From Bicyclus anynana (taxonomy: Eukaryota > Arthropoda > Insecta > Lepidoptera > Nymphalidae), in NCBI RefSeq assembly GCF_947172395.1, contig NC_069095.1, positions 7,936,001-8,000,000 on the forward strand: a stretch of DNA of 64,000 nucleotides. The letters are read 5' to 3'. Of the stretch, positions 34,948-46,269 are shown in pieces. Position 1 is the stretch's first letter; each line of letters opens with the position of its first letter. Both the position numbers and the translations under genes were made by a program. The notes below the pieces were generated by a model. That model was not told the DNA's origin, did not search any database, and worked only from the letters and a program-made list of their open reading frames with translations.

Positions 34948-37900
34948 CTAGTTTATAAGATAAGAATTTAAATTCTCAACGATGTACAAGTCTGCTGGGG
35001 TATTTTCGTAGAATATTTTCAAAAAATCAGTAGTTATTTCTGTAGTTTTATCAAATAATGGCCCGCCGAAAATCTCCAGCACCATTTTATAATTATCGTT
35101 TAAATAAGGAATGACAACTTTACCTGTAAAGGAGAAAATTTTGTAAGTGCAATGTTTAAAAATTACAAACTAAATAGAAAACTTAATAAAATTAATAAAA
35201 GTCTTAGTTTGAATCTGGTTAGCCTGTGAATTTAATAACACATTTTTAATCATACAAAAAAGGTTTGGCAAAAGTTAATCGATGGAAAAAAAGACGTGGA
35301 TATGACCTGTGCCTCCGATCCCGGAGGGTGTGGGTTCGAATCCGATTTTGGGGCATGCACCTTCAACTTTCAGTTGTGTGTATTTTAAGAAATTAAATAA
35401 TACGTGTCTCAAACGGTGAAGGAAAACATCGTGAGGAAACCTGCACACCAGAGAATTTCTCAATTCTCTGCGTCTGTAAAGTCTGCCAATCCGCATTGGG
35501 CCAGCGTGGTGGACTATTGGCCTAACACCTCTCAATCTGAGAGGAGACTCAAGCTCGGCAGTGAGCCATAAATGGATTGATAACGAACGAACGAATCGAT
35601 GGAACCTCTAGTCGAACAAGCTAACCTAATAGATAGACAAACGAAACTGTTGTAGTACAGACGTATAGAACTTACTGATATCCTCTGATCCAACCATTAA
35701 CTTCTCAGCTGCAAAAGTGACTTTTTCAACATCATGCTTGTACTTCATATTTTTGTGCAATACCTTAAAATAAACTTTGCCGTCGTCTTTCTTGAACGGC
35801 ATAAGTGGAAAATCAAAGTGTAAAAATAACTTTTCTGGAAATAAATATGACAATAAATCAACTGCCTAAATATACTGCATAAAAATGTTTGGATTGTAAT
35901 AAACTTTTATTAATCAATTTAAATAAATTTTCCATCTTGCGGACACAAGCTTTGGCAATTAAAATTACGACCAAGAAGAAGAGAAATTTGCCAAAAATCA
36001 GTACAATGTGCAGTGCCGCACCAAATTTTGTTTTTTGTGCAACTAAACGACGTAAAAAGCTTCAATTCATTGAGATTGGAGTTGTAAACGTTATGAAAAA
36101 GGTAAAAAAAAATCATAGAATGTGTCATAAACACAGTTAGCAAAAGCAAATTAAGCTACTAGGTGTCATTGCTATTAAAATCTTTATTATTTATCTTTGA
36201 TAAATATATTGTACTAGCAGATATCTAGCTGGTTTACCCGCGTAGTTTACGTTCTCGTGGGAATATGGGAATAAATTATAGCATTAATGTTAAGGAGACT
36301 CGGTTTAGTAGATCCAGAGATTACCTACAACCTCACAATTTCTCAAACTCTTTATGATAGCCCAACTGATACCGCGAATAAAAAGACTGGTAGCTTATTC
36401 GGCTCATTATGACGTCTAGAAAAATGTGCAAAAATTTCACATGGGGTCTTCAAATGGAAATTACTCCAAAACTATTGGTATTAGAGAATTTTTACAATAA
36501 CATTATTAGAGAAGAGAAATTTTTTAATAAAAATATTAACTCGTGAAGTAAAAATCTCTAACACCAATTTTTCGAGTAAAATTAATAAAGAACTCCAATT
36601 ATTAAAAACCTTCATTGTGTACAACGTAATTGTTTATTTGAAAGTACGACATTTTTGCACATTTTTCTAGACATGATGAGATGAATGAGCTACCACATGT
36701 ATTTTTATTCACGGTCTCAATATTTAACAATACTATGATTTGTGAATAAGATGTCCTCGTAGACTGGCCTATAATTTTAATATAAATAGATGTGTTTCTC
36801 TAGAAAACTTTAGATCTTCTCTCTGATAATAGATTTATTTCTTTTTAATACGTTAAGTATTACCAAGTTTAACTTTTCCCTTGCCCGCGCCGTCAACTGT
36901 CGGAGTTCCAAAGATTCCTTGGAGTGCTGGACTTGTGCCTTGGATGATGATGCTGCCTTTTATTACTATGTCGCAAATAAGTTCTAGTACGCCAGTTCGT
37001 TTTTCCAATTCAATACTAAAACAAAAAGCATATAGCATGTCCAATAATTGATGGATCCAATGGATATAACGCAAATTTTAGATACACCACCCAATTATCT
37101 AAAACTAATTTGAATAGTTTTTCCAAAAATCCCTAGGATGACAAAGTTATACTTTTTTTTGGGAATAAAATTTTGAAGATGTATGCCCCGGACCGGATTC
37201 GAATCCACGCTCCGGAATCGGAGACAGAGGTCATATCCACTGGGCTATCACGGCACTCTCTAGATACATTACCAGATTTAAAAGTGCTTGGTCTTAGGGC
37301 CCTAAAGCCAGTTTGAAAAAAAAAAAGCAATATCGTAAATGAGATAACACAAACCTACGAACATATTAAGCAAACCAAAGACGCATGAAGCATATAGCGA
37401 TTACATTACAATAAAAATATAATTATGTTAATTCCGGTTGCCTGCACACAATAACTGAGTCGGACATACAAGTGTCTGACTCTGACAGTAAGTCAATTAT
37501 GTAAATTACTTCGTATAATATTCGAAGATTATTGAATGCTAAGATATTCGTCTCATTACTAGTGGACGCCCGCGACTTCGTCCGCGTGGAAATCAATGTA
37601 AACTTTCAAGCCCTATTTCACCACGTGAAAGTATGAGTTTTAAAATTTTTTAAATCCCATTATATTTCGTATTTTTTTTATGATTTATTAACAATTTTTT
37701 AAAACTGTATCTCTAAAAATTAAGGACTTTCCATACAAACTTTCAACCCCTGTTTCACCCCCTTTTTGTTTTATTTTCACAATAAAAAGTATCCTATAAC
37801 CTTTTCCGTATTGTGGTCTTTAACCATATCAAGTTTCATTTGAATTCATTGAGTAGTCATCAGCGTGATGCCCGAGTAACAAAAAATACGGACATACAGA

Positions 37901-39870
37901 CAGACAAAAAATCGAAAAAAAAAATATTTTTAGCTTCAGGATCGATTATATAATAAATATCCAATAAAAATTTTCAAAATATCTTCAATGTACAGAATGT
38001 ACAAAATATACAGAATTCGTATTATGTGTATGGATTCTAGATGGCGCTGGCTTCCTTTATGCCACGGTAATGTTTGGTGTTACAAATGGTATAAGTAAAA
38101 TCTCAAACATGATGTTACTAGTCCAAGCAACGGTTTCAAATACATATACCTATTATCATAGCAGGAAAATTATGTATTTCTGTGTAAAACTCCAAAAATA
38201 ATCATTAGGGTTCATTTACACAAGCAGCTCGTTGTAACGGCAGCTGGCAACTGCTACCGACGACTGCAGTTGTCGGTAGTAATTGCTGCTCGGGTCAATG
38301 AACCCTAACAAGTCAAGAATGAGTCTTGTTTTACCATCAGGCGTGATTACAGCCTATACAAAAAAAAAGTCAGTTACTTACTGAAATTTTTTAGATTTGC
38401 ATTTACTGATTCCCCTAACAACTCCATCGGTCAGGATTATGTTGACCATATCCAATACCTTCATTGTTACGTTCGTAACTTTTAATGGGTCTATGGGAGG
38501 CATATTTATTTCCGGGATACCAACTGAGCCGATTTTTCGTAGACTGTTTTCGAACACTCCTCCAATGCAGTCGTCGTCTATAATACTACATTTTGGTAGT
38601 GAGTCCACTGAAACAACAGACATATTTTATTTTAAGAACCAAAAGAAAGATGAAAATGTGCTCTTAAAAATAAAAACATGAGAATGATAGCGGTTGTGTT
38701 AGCTACTTTTAAAATACAAATGAAAACCCGTCTGCTTAAAATATTAACTGTAATATTAACTGTAAATAAAAAAAAAATTCTAACCAAGTGAAGTGAAGTA
38801 AAGAAAGCAATAAGAAAACAGTCGGGATCAATATTGGATTGAATGATTTTAGTCTAGATTATTTAATGAGCCCTGACTGTTTTTTAAACGGTAATTTAAT
38901 TGCGTAAATCCTTTCAGCGGTTTGGGAGAAATGAAGAAATAAATAATATTACTTAAGGATCCCCTTTTCAGCAGTTGGTTAATTTTAAAAAGCAACAACA
39001 TAAACTACATACAATTTTTTTTCTAAATACTATTAACCGTTTCCAAGACATCAAAATGATACTATAAATAAAATAATACAAGAGTAGTATTTTTTCCAAA
39101 GCTATCACATTCAATATTCCATAAATTATCTCTTTACTTACCTATGAACTATGGTAATGGCCTAGTATCTTAAGGTACAATAAGAAATATATAGGCTGCT
39201 CGGGAGTATATCCCCATAACTCTAGGTTTATATTCTTTGACAAAAATTAATTCAAAATGTTCAAGGAACAAATTGTGTTCTAAAATTAATATTTGCAAAG
39301 TAAATAATATTTCTTTTGTAAATAGATCTTAAAATGTGTCATTTATACGCATCTTTATAATAATGACGTATTTATATCTTAAAATGCAACGTTGTCGCTT
39401 TGTTACCTAAAAGCGTGTATTACTTGAATAGTCGGTATTATTTGAATTAGGTACTTTACATGAATTATTTATTTTTTAATTTTGTTATTAATACAATGTT
39501 AGATAAACAGCTAGGTTCCTATTGGTGGTCTCGTTAATATCTTGAAGTTATGGTAAATACTCCCGATCACCCTGTATATTCAGGAATACCGGATCATATA
39601 GTCTTACAAGTCCGTTGATAACACTCCCATGATATGCAGGTGACAGGGGGAAAGACTGCGCGGGTGTGAAATCGTGCGAAGTGTTACGAACGAAGTTGCC
39701 AAGCTATAGACCAGGCTGACAAATTTTCAGCCTTCCTAAAATGAGGTATGTCTGGCTACAGCGGTCTATAGAAGCAATGACTGAAAGTGTTAAAAGTCTT
39801 TGAGCTTACCGAACGCCGCGTCACATTGTATTAATACTACGCACACAAGCACTAACTTCAGAACGAACAT
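34948..39870 (-). CDS. JHBP/takeout-like secreted protein, gene E
   Basis: Five exons: 39810-39870, 38382-38607, 36864-37015, 35676-35834 and 34948-35123, giving 257 residues ending in TAG. Phases are 1, 2, 1, 1. The signal peptide is one residue shorter than in D (MFVLKLVLVCVVLIQCDAAF). Exon 2 opens VDSLPKCSIIDDDC and holds the TNVT sequon; exon 3 opens at the conserved IELEKRTGVLEL segment with the fourth cysteine. Exon 3's donor is GTAATA, a variant shared in form by F (GTAATT), G (GTAATG) and H (GTAAAA). Exon 4 reads FPLMPFKKDDGK. It belongs to the E-H subgroup by exon 3, exon 5 (KVVIPYLNDNYK) and promoter similarity. Intron 4 carries a SINE and intron 2 a Helitron-like copy. TATA-like TATAAATA at 39921-39928; AATAAA at 34917-34922. 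Confidence 0.9.
35293..35580 (+). mobile_element. SINE family 2
   Basis: GATATGACCTGTGCCTCCGA, GTGGGTTCGAATCC (B box), body and CAATCTGAGAGGAGACTC end; in intron 4 of gene E. Confidence 0.8.
36145..36840. other. AT-rich intron 3 of gene E, nothing recognised
   Basis: No ORF of note; one short Helitron-like stretch near 36220-36260 (GCTGGTTTACCCGCGTAG) is too diverged to assign. Confidence 0.35.
37176..37253 (-). mobile_element. SINE family 2, head only
   Basis: GATGTATGCCCCGGACCGG, GATTCGAATCC (reversed B box) and the CACTGGGCTATCACGGC end. Confidence 0.65.
37559..37890 (-). mobile_element. Helitron-like element, family 2
   Basis: CTAGTGGACGCCCGCGACTT at the low end; similar in its middle to 61503-61846 (TTTCAACCCCTGTTTCACC). 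Confidence 0.55.
38205..38308. mobile_element. 104-bp MITE, ends TTAGGGTTCATT
   Basis: Termini TTAGGGTTCATT and AATGACCC-like/ATGAACCCTAA pair; the centre also folds (GCAACTGCTACCGAC / GTCGGTAG). Intron 1 boundary of gene E side, just above exon 2. Confidence 0.65.
39190..39578. mobile_element. ~389-bp MITE, ends TATA-GG-TG-TCGGGAGTAT
   Basis: Left TATAGGCTGCTCGGGAGTAT and right (reversed) TATACAGGGTGATCGGGAGT pair over about 30 bp with mismatches. In intron 1 of gene E. Confidence 0.6.
39594..39715. mobile_element. MITE fragment related to 46699-46881
   Basis: CACTCCCATGATATGC, GGGGGAAAGACTGCGCGGGT and the GTTGCCAAGCTATAG end match the element at 46699. Confidence 0.65.
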
Positions 39871-39920
39871 CTTATCTTCTTGTATGAGAACAATTGAATG
39901 CAAATCTGTTCCGATGCACC

Positions 39921-39928
39921 TATTTATA
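39921..39928 (-). promoter_or_regulatory. TATA-like box, gene E
   Basis: TATAAATA on the minus strand, 51 nt above the ATG. It is followed by GGTGCATCGGAA, also seen with small changes in F. Confidence 0.55.
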
Positions 39929-40179
39929 CAAACGATGCGAAATTTTAAGATATTAATAAATGCATAAACAATACCTAATTGCGAAAAAATTGGTTTTTTT
40001 CATTGAGATAGATGTTTTTTGCTGAATCAACGAAACTCATGTAATAAGGGTACAGGTATTATACTTGTATAATAATGTCATCGAACCTAAACGTAAAACT
40101 CTAAAATTATGTTACGTTGCATGGTTTTGTAATCGGACAACGTGATAGGACATGTGCGTTTTAGGGTTTTAGTTTTAAG

Positions 40180-40720
40180 GTTCCGAACGTAAGTAGTACA
40201 AAAACGGAACCATATACACTGGCGCACATATTTTTTTTTTCTGTACAAGTTAGCCCTTGACTACAATCTCACCTGATGGTAAGTGATGATGCAATCTAAG
40301 ATGGAAGCGGGCTAACTTGTTAGGAGTAGGATGACAATCTACACCCCTTTCGGTTTCTACACGACTTCGTACCGGAACGCTAAATCGCTTGGCGGTACGT
40401 CTTTGTCGTTAGGGTGGTAACTAAACACGGCCGAAGCCTCCCACCCGCCAGACCTGGACAAATTAGGAAAACCTCAATCAGCCCAGCCGGGGATCGAACC
40501 CAGGACCTCCGTCTTGTAAGTCCACTGCGCGTACCACTGCGCCACGGAGGTCGTCAGACATTTTAATGTATGTCTGTTTTCTCAGAATGTACTAAACCAA
40601 TCTAGTTGAAATTTGGTACACATATCAATTGGTGTGACCCAAACACAAGTATGTATTGCGAATAGCTAAAATTTGAATATAGGGGGCACTTATGAGGGGT
40701 AAGATGGAAAGTTGAAACAA
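40180..40720 (-). repeat. Interspersed repeat of 2040/56040 type, split by a SINE
   Basis: GAACGTAAGTAGTACAAAAA at the left and AGTTGAAATTTGGTACACA at the right are the reversed halves of the repeat; the SINE at 40232-40556 lies between them. Confidence 0.7.
40232..40556 (-). mobile_element. SINE family 1, full length
   Basis: Reverse copy from TGTACAAGTTAGCCCTTGAC to CACTGCGCCACGGAGGTCG, with the B box as GGGATCGAACCC. Confidence 0.85.
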
Positions 40721-41334
40721 AAACTTTTACTAAGTTTATTGTGTGATACATCAAATAAAAGCTCTTGATAAGAGGATTTTTAAAATATTTTTTTGGAATT
40801 AAAAAAAAATTACTTTTCAAGTTATTTAAAAAAACATACGACATTTGACCATTCCCCTCCGAACGTTTCTCCGAAACTATTGAATCTAAAATTATCATAA
40901 TATCTCTAAATACAAAATATCTTTAATTGACGTGGTAAATAATTCAATACTGTGCCTACCAACTTGCATATTATTGCGAGCAATGATGTTAAATATTGTT
41001 AGATGTGTTACTAGGTCATGAAAAATCAAGCGCTCAAAAGAGGAAATTTCCACATCTCAATGTTAGTTGTGGTCAACAAAGAACGTTATTTAAACAAATA
41101 ATACCTAAATATCGTCTACAATCGAGTTGTGTGTTCAGGAAGTGTAAAAACTATTTAAACATAAATAAATAATGGAATTAAAGACAAAATTGTGCATGTG
41201 TGCGCTCAGTTTTGTAGCCTATTGTTTGGATCACTTTTTGCGGTGATTTTGTAGGGACGTAACCGATCTATAGTATAAAATTATCATTGATTACGAGTAT
41301 AAAACATATTTATCAATAAGCAATATATCAATTA

Positions 41335-41946
41335 AAATCACGCGAGTCCCTTCGTCAAAAGTTTAAAGAAATAGGTATACTAACAGTAGCCTGTCAATAT
41401 ATATATATATAACAGTATAGTATATGTAAGACAAAATATTAATTTGTACAAACGAAAAGGAGATTTAAACCCACGTCTTACTAGACACGGGCATTAGTTA
41501 GTTATTTCTGCATATCGTCTCCAAAGAGTAAAAAAATCTTTTGTAGGTTTGGGTGTACTCTTCTATAATAAGATCCCCAAGACTGTGATGTACATGCCAA
41601 TACATAGCTTTAAGCAATGTGTTAAAAAACATTTACTTAGTCGAGCGTACTACAACATTAATGAATTCCTTAATGATAAAGATGCTTGGAGCCCGTTGGA
41701 TCAGCTTCCACCTTCACACAGGAAGTAAAACTATAAGAAATGTAAACAGTAATTGTTATCAATTGTAAATTATAATACTGTATGACTTTTTCAAAAGAGC
41801 AACTGTTGAGTTTCTTGCCGGTATCTTCTCAGCAGAACCTGTCTTCGGAACCGGTGGTAGAATCTTTACAAATAGTCAACTGACGTGTCAAAAGTGCTTG
41901 TAAACTGAGCCTACTTGAAATAAATGATTTTTGATTTTGATTTTGA
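41335..41946 (+). mobile_element. Non-LTR retrotransposon 3' end
   Basis: Same family as 59960-60740, opposite strand. Broken frame includes CQYIALSNVLKNIYL-like remnants, then 3' UTR GAGTTTCTTGCCGGTATCTT and a TTTTGATTTTGATTTTGATC tail. Confidence 0.75.
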
Positions 41947-42111
41947 TCAAAACTAATGATAAGTTTTGTTAGATACTATACCTACTACTGCACTGTAAAA
42001 ATAATTTTAGGTTTAGCTTTAGATAAAAATATTTAACGAAACAAATAAACCAGAAAATTAAATATTAGGTATAAGGTATAATTTCAGCCTGGCCTATTCA
42101 CTATTTTTTTT

Positions 42112-42412
42112 TAGAGCCGTGATAGCCTATTGGATATAACCTCTGCCTCCGATTCCGGAGGGAGTGGATTCGAATCCGGTCCGGCATGCACCTCCAACTT
42201 TTCAGTTGTGTGCATTTTAAGAAATTAAATATCACGTGTCTCAAACGGTGAAGGAAAACATCGTGAGGAAACCGGCATACCAGAGAATTTCTTAATTCTC
42301 TGCGTGTGTGAAGTCTGCCAAACCGCATTGGGCCAGCGTGGTGGACTATTGGCCTAACTCCTCTCATTCTGAGAGGAGACTCGAGCTCAGCAGTGAGCCG
42401 AATATGGGTTGA
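42112..42412 (+). mobile_element. SINE family 2, full length
   Basis: GAGCCGTGATAGCCTATTGG (A-box side), GGATTCGAATCCGG (B box), body, and the TGAGAGGAGACTCGAGCTCA end. Confidence 0.85.
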
Positions 42413-42929
42413 TGACGACATTCACTATTTTGGTCTTTATTATCATTATCAACCTATTGAAGTGGACAACAAAGTGTAGGTACATATTATTATATTATTT
42501 GTAATCTGTAATCTGTATTATTTGTAATCTGTATGATATTAGGTATGTGGATGATATTTTGTCAATCGATTTATTTTTTATTTTGACGGGTTGATAATAA
42601 ATACCAAAATAGGAAATAGGTCCACAGGTCAGTTTTCAATAGCACGATAGATTAACAACATACGGAACCCTCGTCACGCGAGTTCAACTTGTCCGGTTTT
42701 TTTTAATTTATTTATGTAGCATTGATGCAGTTAGTTACACAGGTTATTACATTGATCGTCTTAATGTTACTAGTATGGACGTTACCAGGGCATTGCTAAT
42801 ACTTATTGTATTACATTTTAGATACAATTAAATTAAATTGATTTAAAATTTTATTAAAACTAAAAATTGAGTAAGCTAAAATTAAATGAAATTTAATGTG
42901 TTGAATATTATTTGAGACGATGAAAAAAG

Positions 42930-43095
42930 AGACGTATAGCCCAGAAACACATCGTGAAGACCTGCACATGTGTGTGAAGTCTGCCAATCCGCATTGGACC
43001 AGCGTGGTGGACTAAGGCCTAACCCCTCTCATTGTAAGAGCCGAGAGGAGACTCGTACTGACCAGTGAGCCGAATATGGGTTGTTAATGATGATG
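42930..43095 (+). mobile_element. SINE family 2, 3' portion
   Basis: CATCGTGAAGACCTGCACAT to GAGGAGACTCGTACTGACCA and GATGATGATGA; no tRNA-like head. Confidence 0.65.
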
Positions 43096-43099
43096 ATGA

Positions 43100-44170
43100 A
43101 TATTCGATGATGGTCTTTATCTTTACGCGAGAAAACTGGTGTAAACGATAAGTGTACTTATCGCTCCATTACACATTACATTATTAGCAAGCTTTTTGTG
43201 ACAGATCTACTGCTATGTAATTGTTTGAAAGTTATTGTTGAGGGTATAATAACAGCAGATACACTTTGGCTTATACCAATGAGTTTATACAATTAGATAT
43301 GTTACGTGACTACAAAATCACCACAAAAAGTGTTCCAAGCTCAGCAGCTCCACTGAGCACAAACATACACAGTTTTTTGTTTACTTACGTTATAAATTTA
43401 TGTATATGTAGTTTTTACAACACAACTCGACCACACTCGACATTTTAAACAATATTTAGGTATTTTTAAGTTTAAATAACTTCCGTTGTTTGCTATGCAA
43501 CTAAATTAATGTATCCCTAGAAAGATAACCTTATTCAGTTGTAAATAAAATATAACCATACGCTTCGGAGCCACATGATATTTAATTATTTTGAAATATT
43601 TTTTTTTATTTATACAGCCTATCTATTTATTTATTTATCTTTTTATTTAACGCCTCTGAGGCGTAGGTTATTTTTCTAGATTTAAGACAATTGGGTGTCT
43701 TTGTTCGCCACATTTTCGATGCACCAGTGTCATATCTAATTGTAAAAAAATCATTGGCTTAAACCTTCCATGGTTGATAGCCACAGAGTGCTGCTTTATA
43801 GGACTTGTCCCTTGCATGCCCTGCTTACAGGTAATGGTTTTTCATTTGTATAATTCGCTTGGTTCATCGTTATTACATTAAAATTCATTCAGCTTTCGTC
43901 ACTGTACCCACAACTGTCATGAAAATACTTACTCTAACATTTCTTTTTATTATTCATACAAACATTCGAGCACTATTTTATACCTTAACCCCTTAGGTGA
44001 GGAATATTAATAATTCTTCAATCACAATAAATTTATATATTTTTTGGTAATACATATACTATTTTTAGTACTAGATAGACAGATGGATTGTGTTTTAGTA
44101 TCACCTGTAAATAACTATCCCACCAAAAACATTTTTACGTAAAGTAAAGCAAGGCTTGCACTGTACTCAT
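43100..44170. other. AT-rich intergenic DNA between E and F
   Basis: No exon matching the array and no clear repeat ends were seen. An ATTT-rich stretch occurs at 43600-43650. Confidence 0.35.
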
Positions 44171-44174
44171 CATT

Positions 44175-44810
44175 ATCATTAACAGCCGATAGATGTCCGC
44201 TGCTGGACATAGGCCTCTTGCATGGACTTCCAAATATAACGGTCTCGAGCCGCCAGCATCCAGCGGCTCCCCGCAACCCCCGCTTGATGTCTTCCGCCCA
44301 CATAATGGGGGGTAGACCAACACTGCGCTTTCCGGTGCGGTGTCGCCATTCCAGCACCTTGAGACCCCAATATCCATCGACTCTTCGAACTATGTGGCCT
44401 GACCCATTGTCATTTCAGCTTTGCGAATCTACATTCACTATGTCAGACAAACCAAATTCACTGACATAGTTCAGCTATCTTAGCTGAACTATGTCAGTGA
44501 CTTTGGTTAGTCTGTGGATCGCCCGCTGACTTTGAGCCTTCTAATAAGGCCCATTAATTAGCAACCAAGTCTCGGATCCGTAGGTCATCACTAGCGACAC
44601 ACACTGTTCGAAAACGCTTTTGTCTTCAGGTACGGACGAATTTTTAACGTACTTACAGCCGAGCTGGTTTCGGCGGTTCACCTTTTTCTCGAAATTGGAC
44701 CTACCTAACTGGACTGTGTGTCGTAGGTATAATATATATTCGTTTACAGTTCCAAGCGCAGAGTCCTCAACAATGTAAAAAAGGTTACACTGTAAAAAAG
44801 ATACCAAATC
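44175..44810 (-). mobile_element. RTE-like non-LTR 3' fragment interrupted by a palindrome
   Basis: Minus strand carries CVSLVMTYGSETW-like (near 44560-44610) and, in shifted frames, RTGKRSVG and YVQQRTSIG remnants. A 74-bp palindrome (44442-44515) interrupts it. Confidence 0.65.
44442..44515. repeat. Palindrome with perfect 19-bp core, 5-nt loop
   Basis: Core arms 44458-44476 and 44482-44500 (TCACTGACATAGTTCAGCT and complement) around ATCTT; pairing extends outward with mismatches. Confidence 0.85.
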
Positions 44811-44814
44811 TTAT

Positions 44815-45900
44815 GGAGTGCCAAGCTTTTAACTTTCACGCCCTCACCTAACACTCTCCTCACGACTACTACATCATTATTATAGCAAATAATAATGTTC
44901 TGCGTCAACCCTAGTCTTAAGTTCTCTCTTCTCTACAAATCCTACACCTTTAATCTCAATGTCGTGTGGTTCGACTGTTTACTCAAGAACCTCTTAGAAA
45001 GCGAGTCCCAACCTAACCCTTCAAGTTTTGAAAAACCCGTAAAGAAGTTTAGAACTACATCCATTAGAACAACGTAGATACCTTTTTTTTCACAGAAACT
45101 ATCCTTTATATCCTCCGCCGCGTAGAACAGTTATTGGTACCGATTCTCTGTTCTTAGACCCTCAATAAACTCAGTACTAAAGGAGATATTATGTGGCCTC
45201 AAAACATGGATAGATTTCGGAAGCTCCACATATATTTCTTGTGCTTAAATATCTTCATGTTATTTCGTCCTTTTTTTATTTAATACCTATGCTTTATTCG
45301 TTAATAAATATGTTCCTTATTAGTTTGCATGCTGTGTTTTTTTTTAATAATTGCTAAACTTAGATAGATCAGTAATTTAGTTTTTGTAGTGTAGTTGTGT
45401 AAGTAATACAAACACTTCCAAATCAAATAAATAAATAAATGATATGTATTAATTATACCACGCACTCGTAGCACACATACACAAATAACTATCGTATTCA
45501 TTGCCTCTTGCAGTTTAGCTACTCGTATACTTCATGTAAATCTTTTATAGATTTTAGCACAACTGCCGTTTCAACCACAGAACTGACGCATTTAGCAATA
45601 AAAGTAGCAAGGAGGTGCGTACACCCAGGTGTGCGGAACATCTCATCTCATCTTGTTTTGTTCTGTGACAAAAAGAAAAAATAATATTCAACTGTAAAGT
45701 AAGGGTGACATATTTCATTTTTCACTAAATATTAAACAGCCATTTAGGCCACGCCCCTGGGTACGCTGGTTTCAATACAAAGAATTGGCACTTTATAAAT
45801 CTAGTTACTTCTTATATCTGTGGTTTGAACCTGTATTTATATGAAAAATGTTTCTTTGTTTAATAAATCATTTATTTATGTTTGTTCAATACATTTTTAT
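44815..45900. other. Intergenic DNA between E and F, nothing recognised
   Basis: A 60-codon frame at 44895-45077 has no recognisable motif. I cannot assign anything here. Confidence 0.35.
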
Positions 45901-45974
45901 TTTAATAAAGGAAACACGTTGGTGAAGTGTGAAAGGTAACAAGGAAACATTTAATTAACACTATTTATTAATCA

Positions 45975-46219
45975 AATCACAATCTCATTCAAAATCACAT
46001 TCAAATCGCTATAGACCGGGAAAAATGGAAATCTTTGGAGGAGGCCTTTACCTGAAGGGGGTTCCAGCAAAATATAGTTTTTTTAAATAAATACCATAGA
46101 TTAGTTACATATTAATTTTTAAAAGTAGGTAATTCTCACAAAATTGTATATGTATGTTTGTACTGGAAATAAAAGGCTTTTTTATTTTTATTTTTATTTT
46201 TTATTTTATTTTTTATTTA
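45975..46219 (+). mobile_element. 245-bp non-LTR 3' fragment in the 3' UTR of gene F
   Basis: Flanked by an exact 11-bp duplication TTTATTAATCA (45964-45974 and 46220-46230). The start CGGGAAAAATGGAAATCTTT is a LINE C-terminal remnant. It ends in a TTTTTATTTT-rich tail and lies antisense to gene F. Confidence 0.75.
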
Positions 46220-46225
46220 TTTATT
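46212..46225 (-). other. Poly(A) signals, gene F (proximal)
   Basis: Three overlapping AATAAA hexamers on the minus strand about 45 nt below the stop, at the edge of the inserted retrotransposon fragment. The ancestral downstream block now lies about 250 bp further away. Confidence 0.5.
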
Positions 46226-46269
46226 AATCACAAACATCAAATTACACATATATTATGTACTAGTATGTA

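Noticed and set aside
35889..36140. 83-residue plus-strand frame in gene E intron 3
   Set aside because: Low-complexity, lysine-rich translation of AT-rich DNA, with an equally long frame on the other strand.
44115..44469. Several overlapping frames on both strands
   Set aside because: All lie within an RTE-like 3' fragment.
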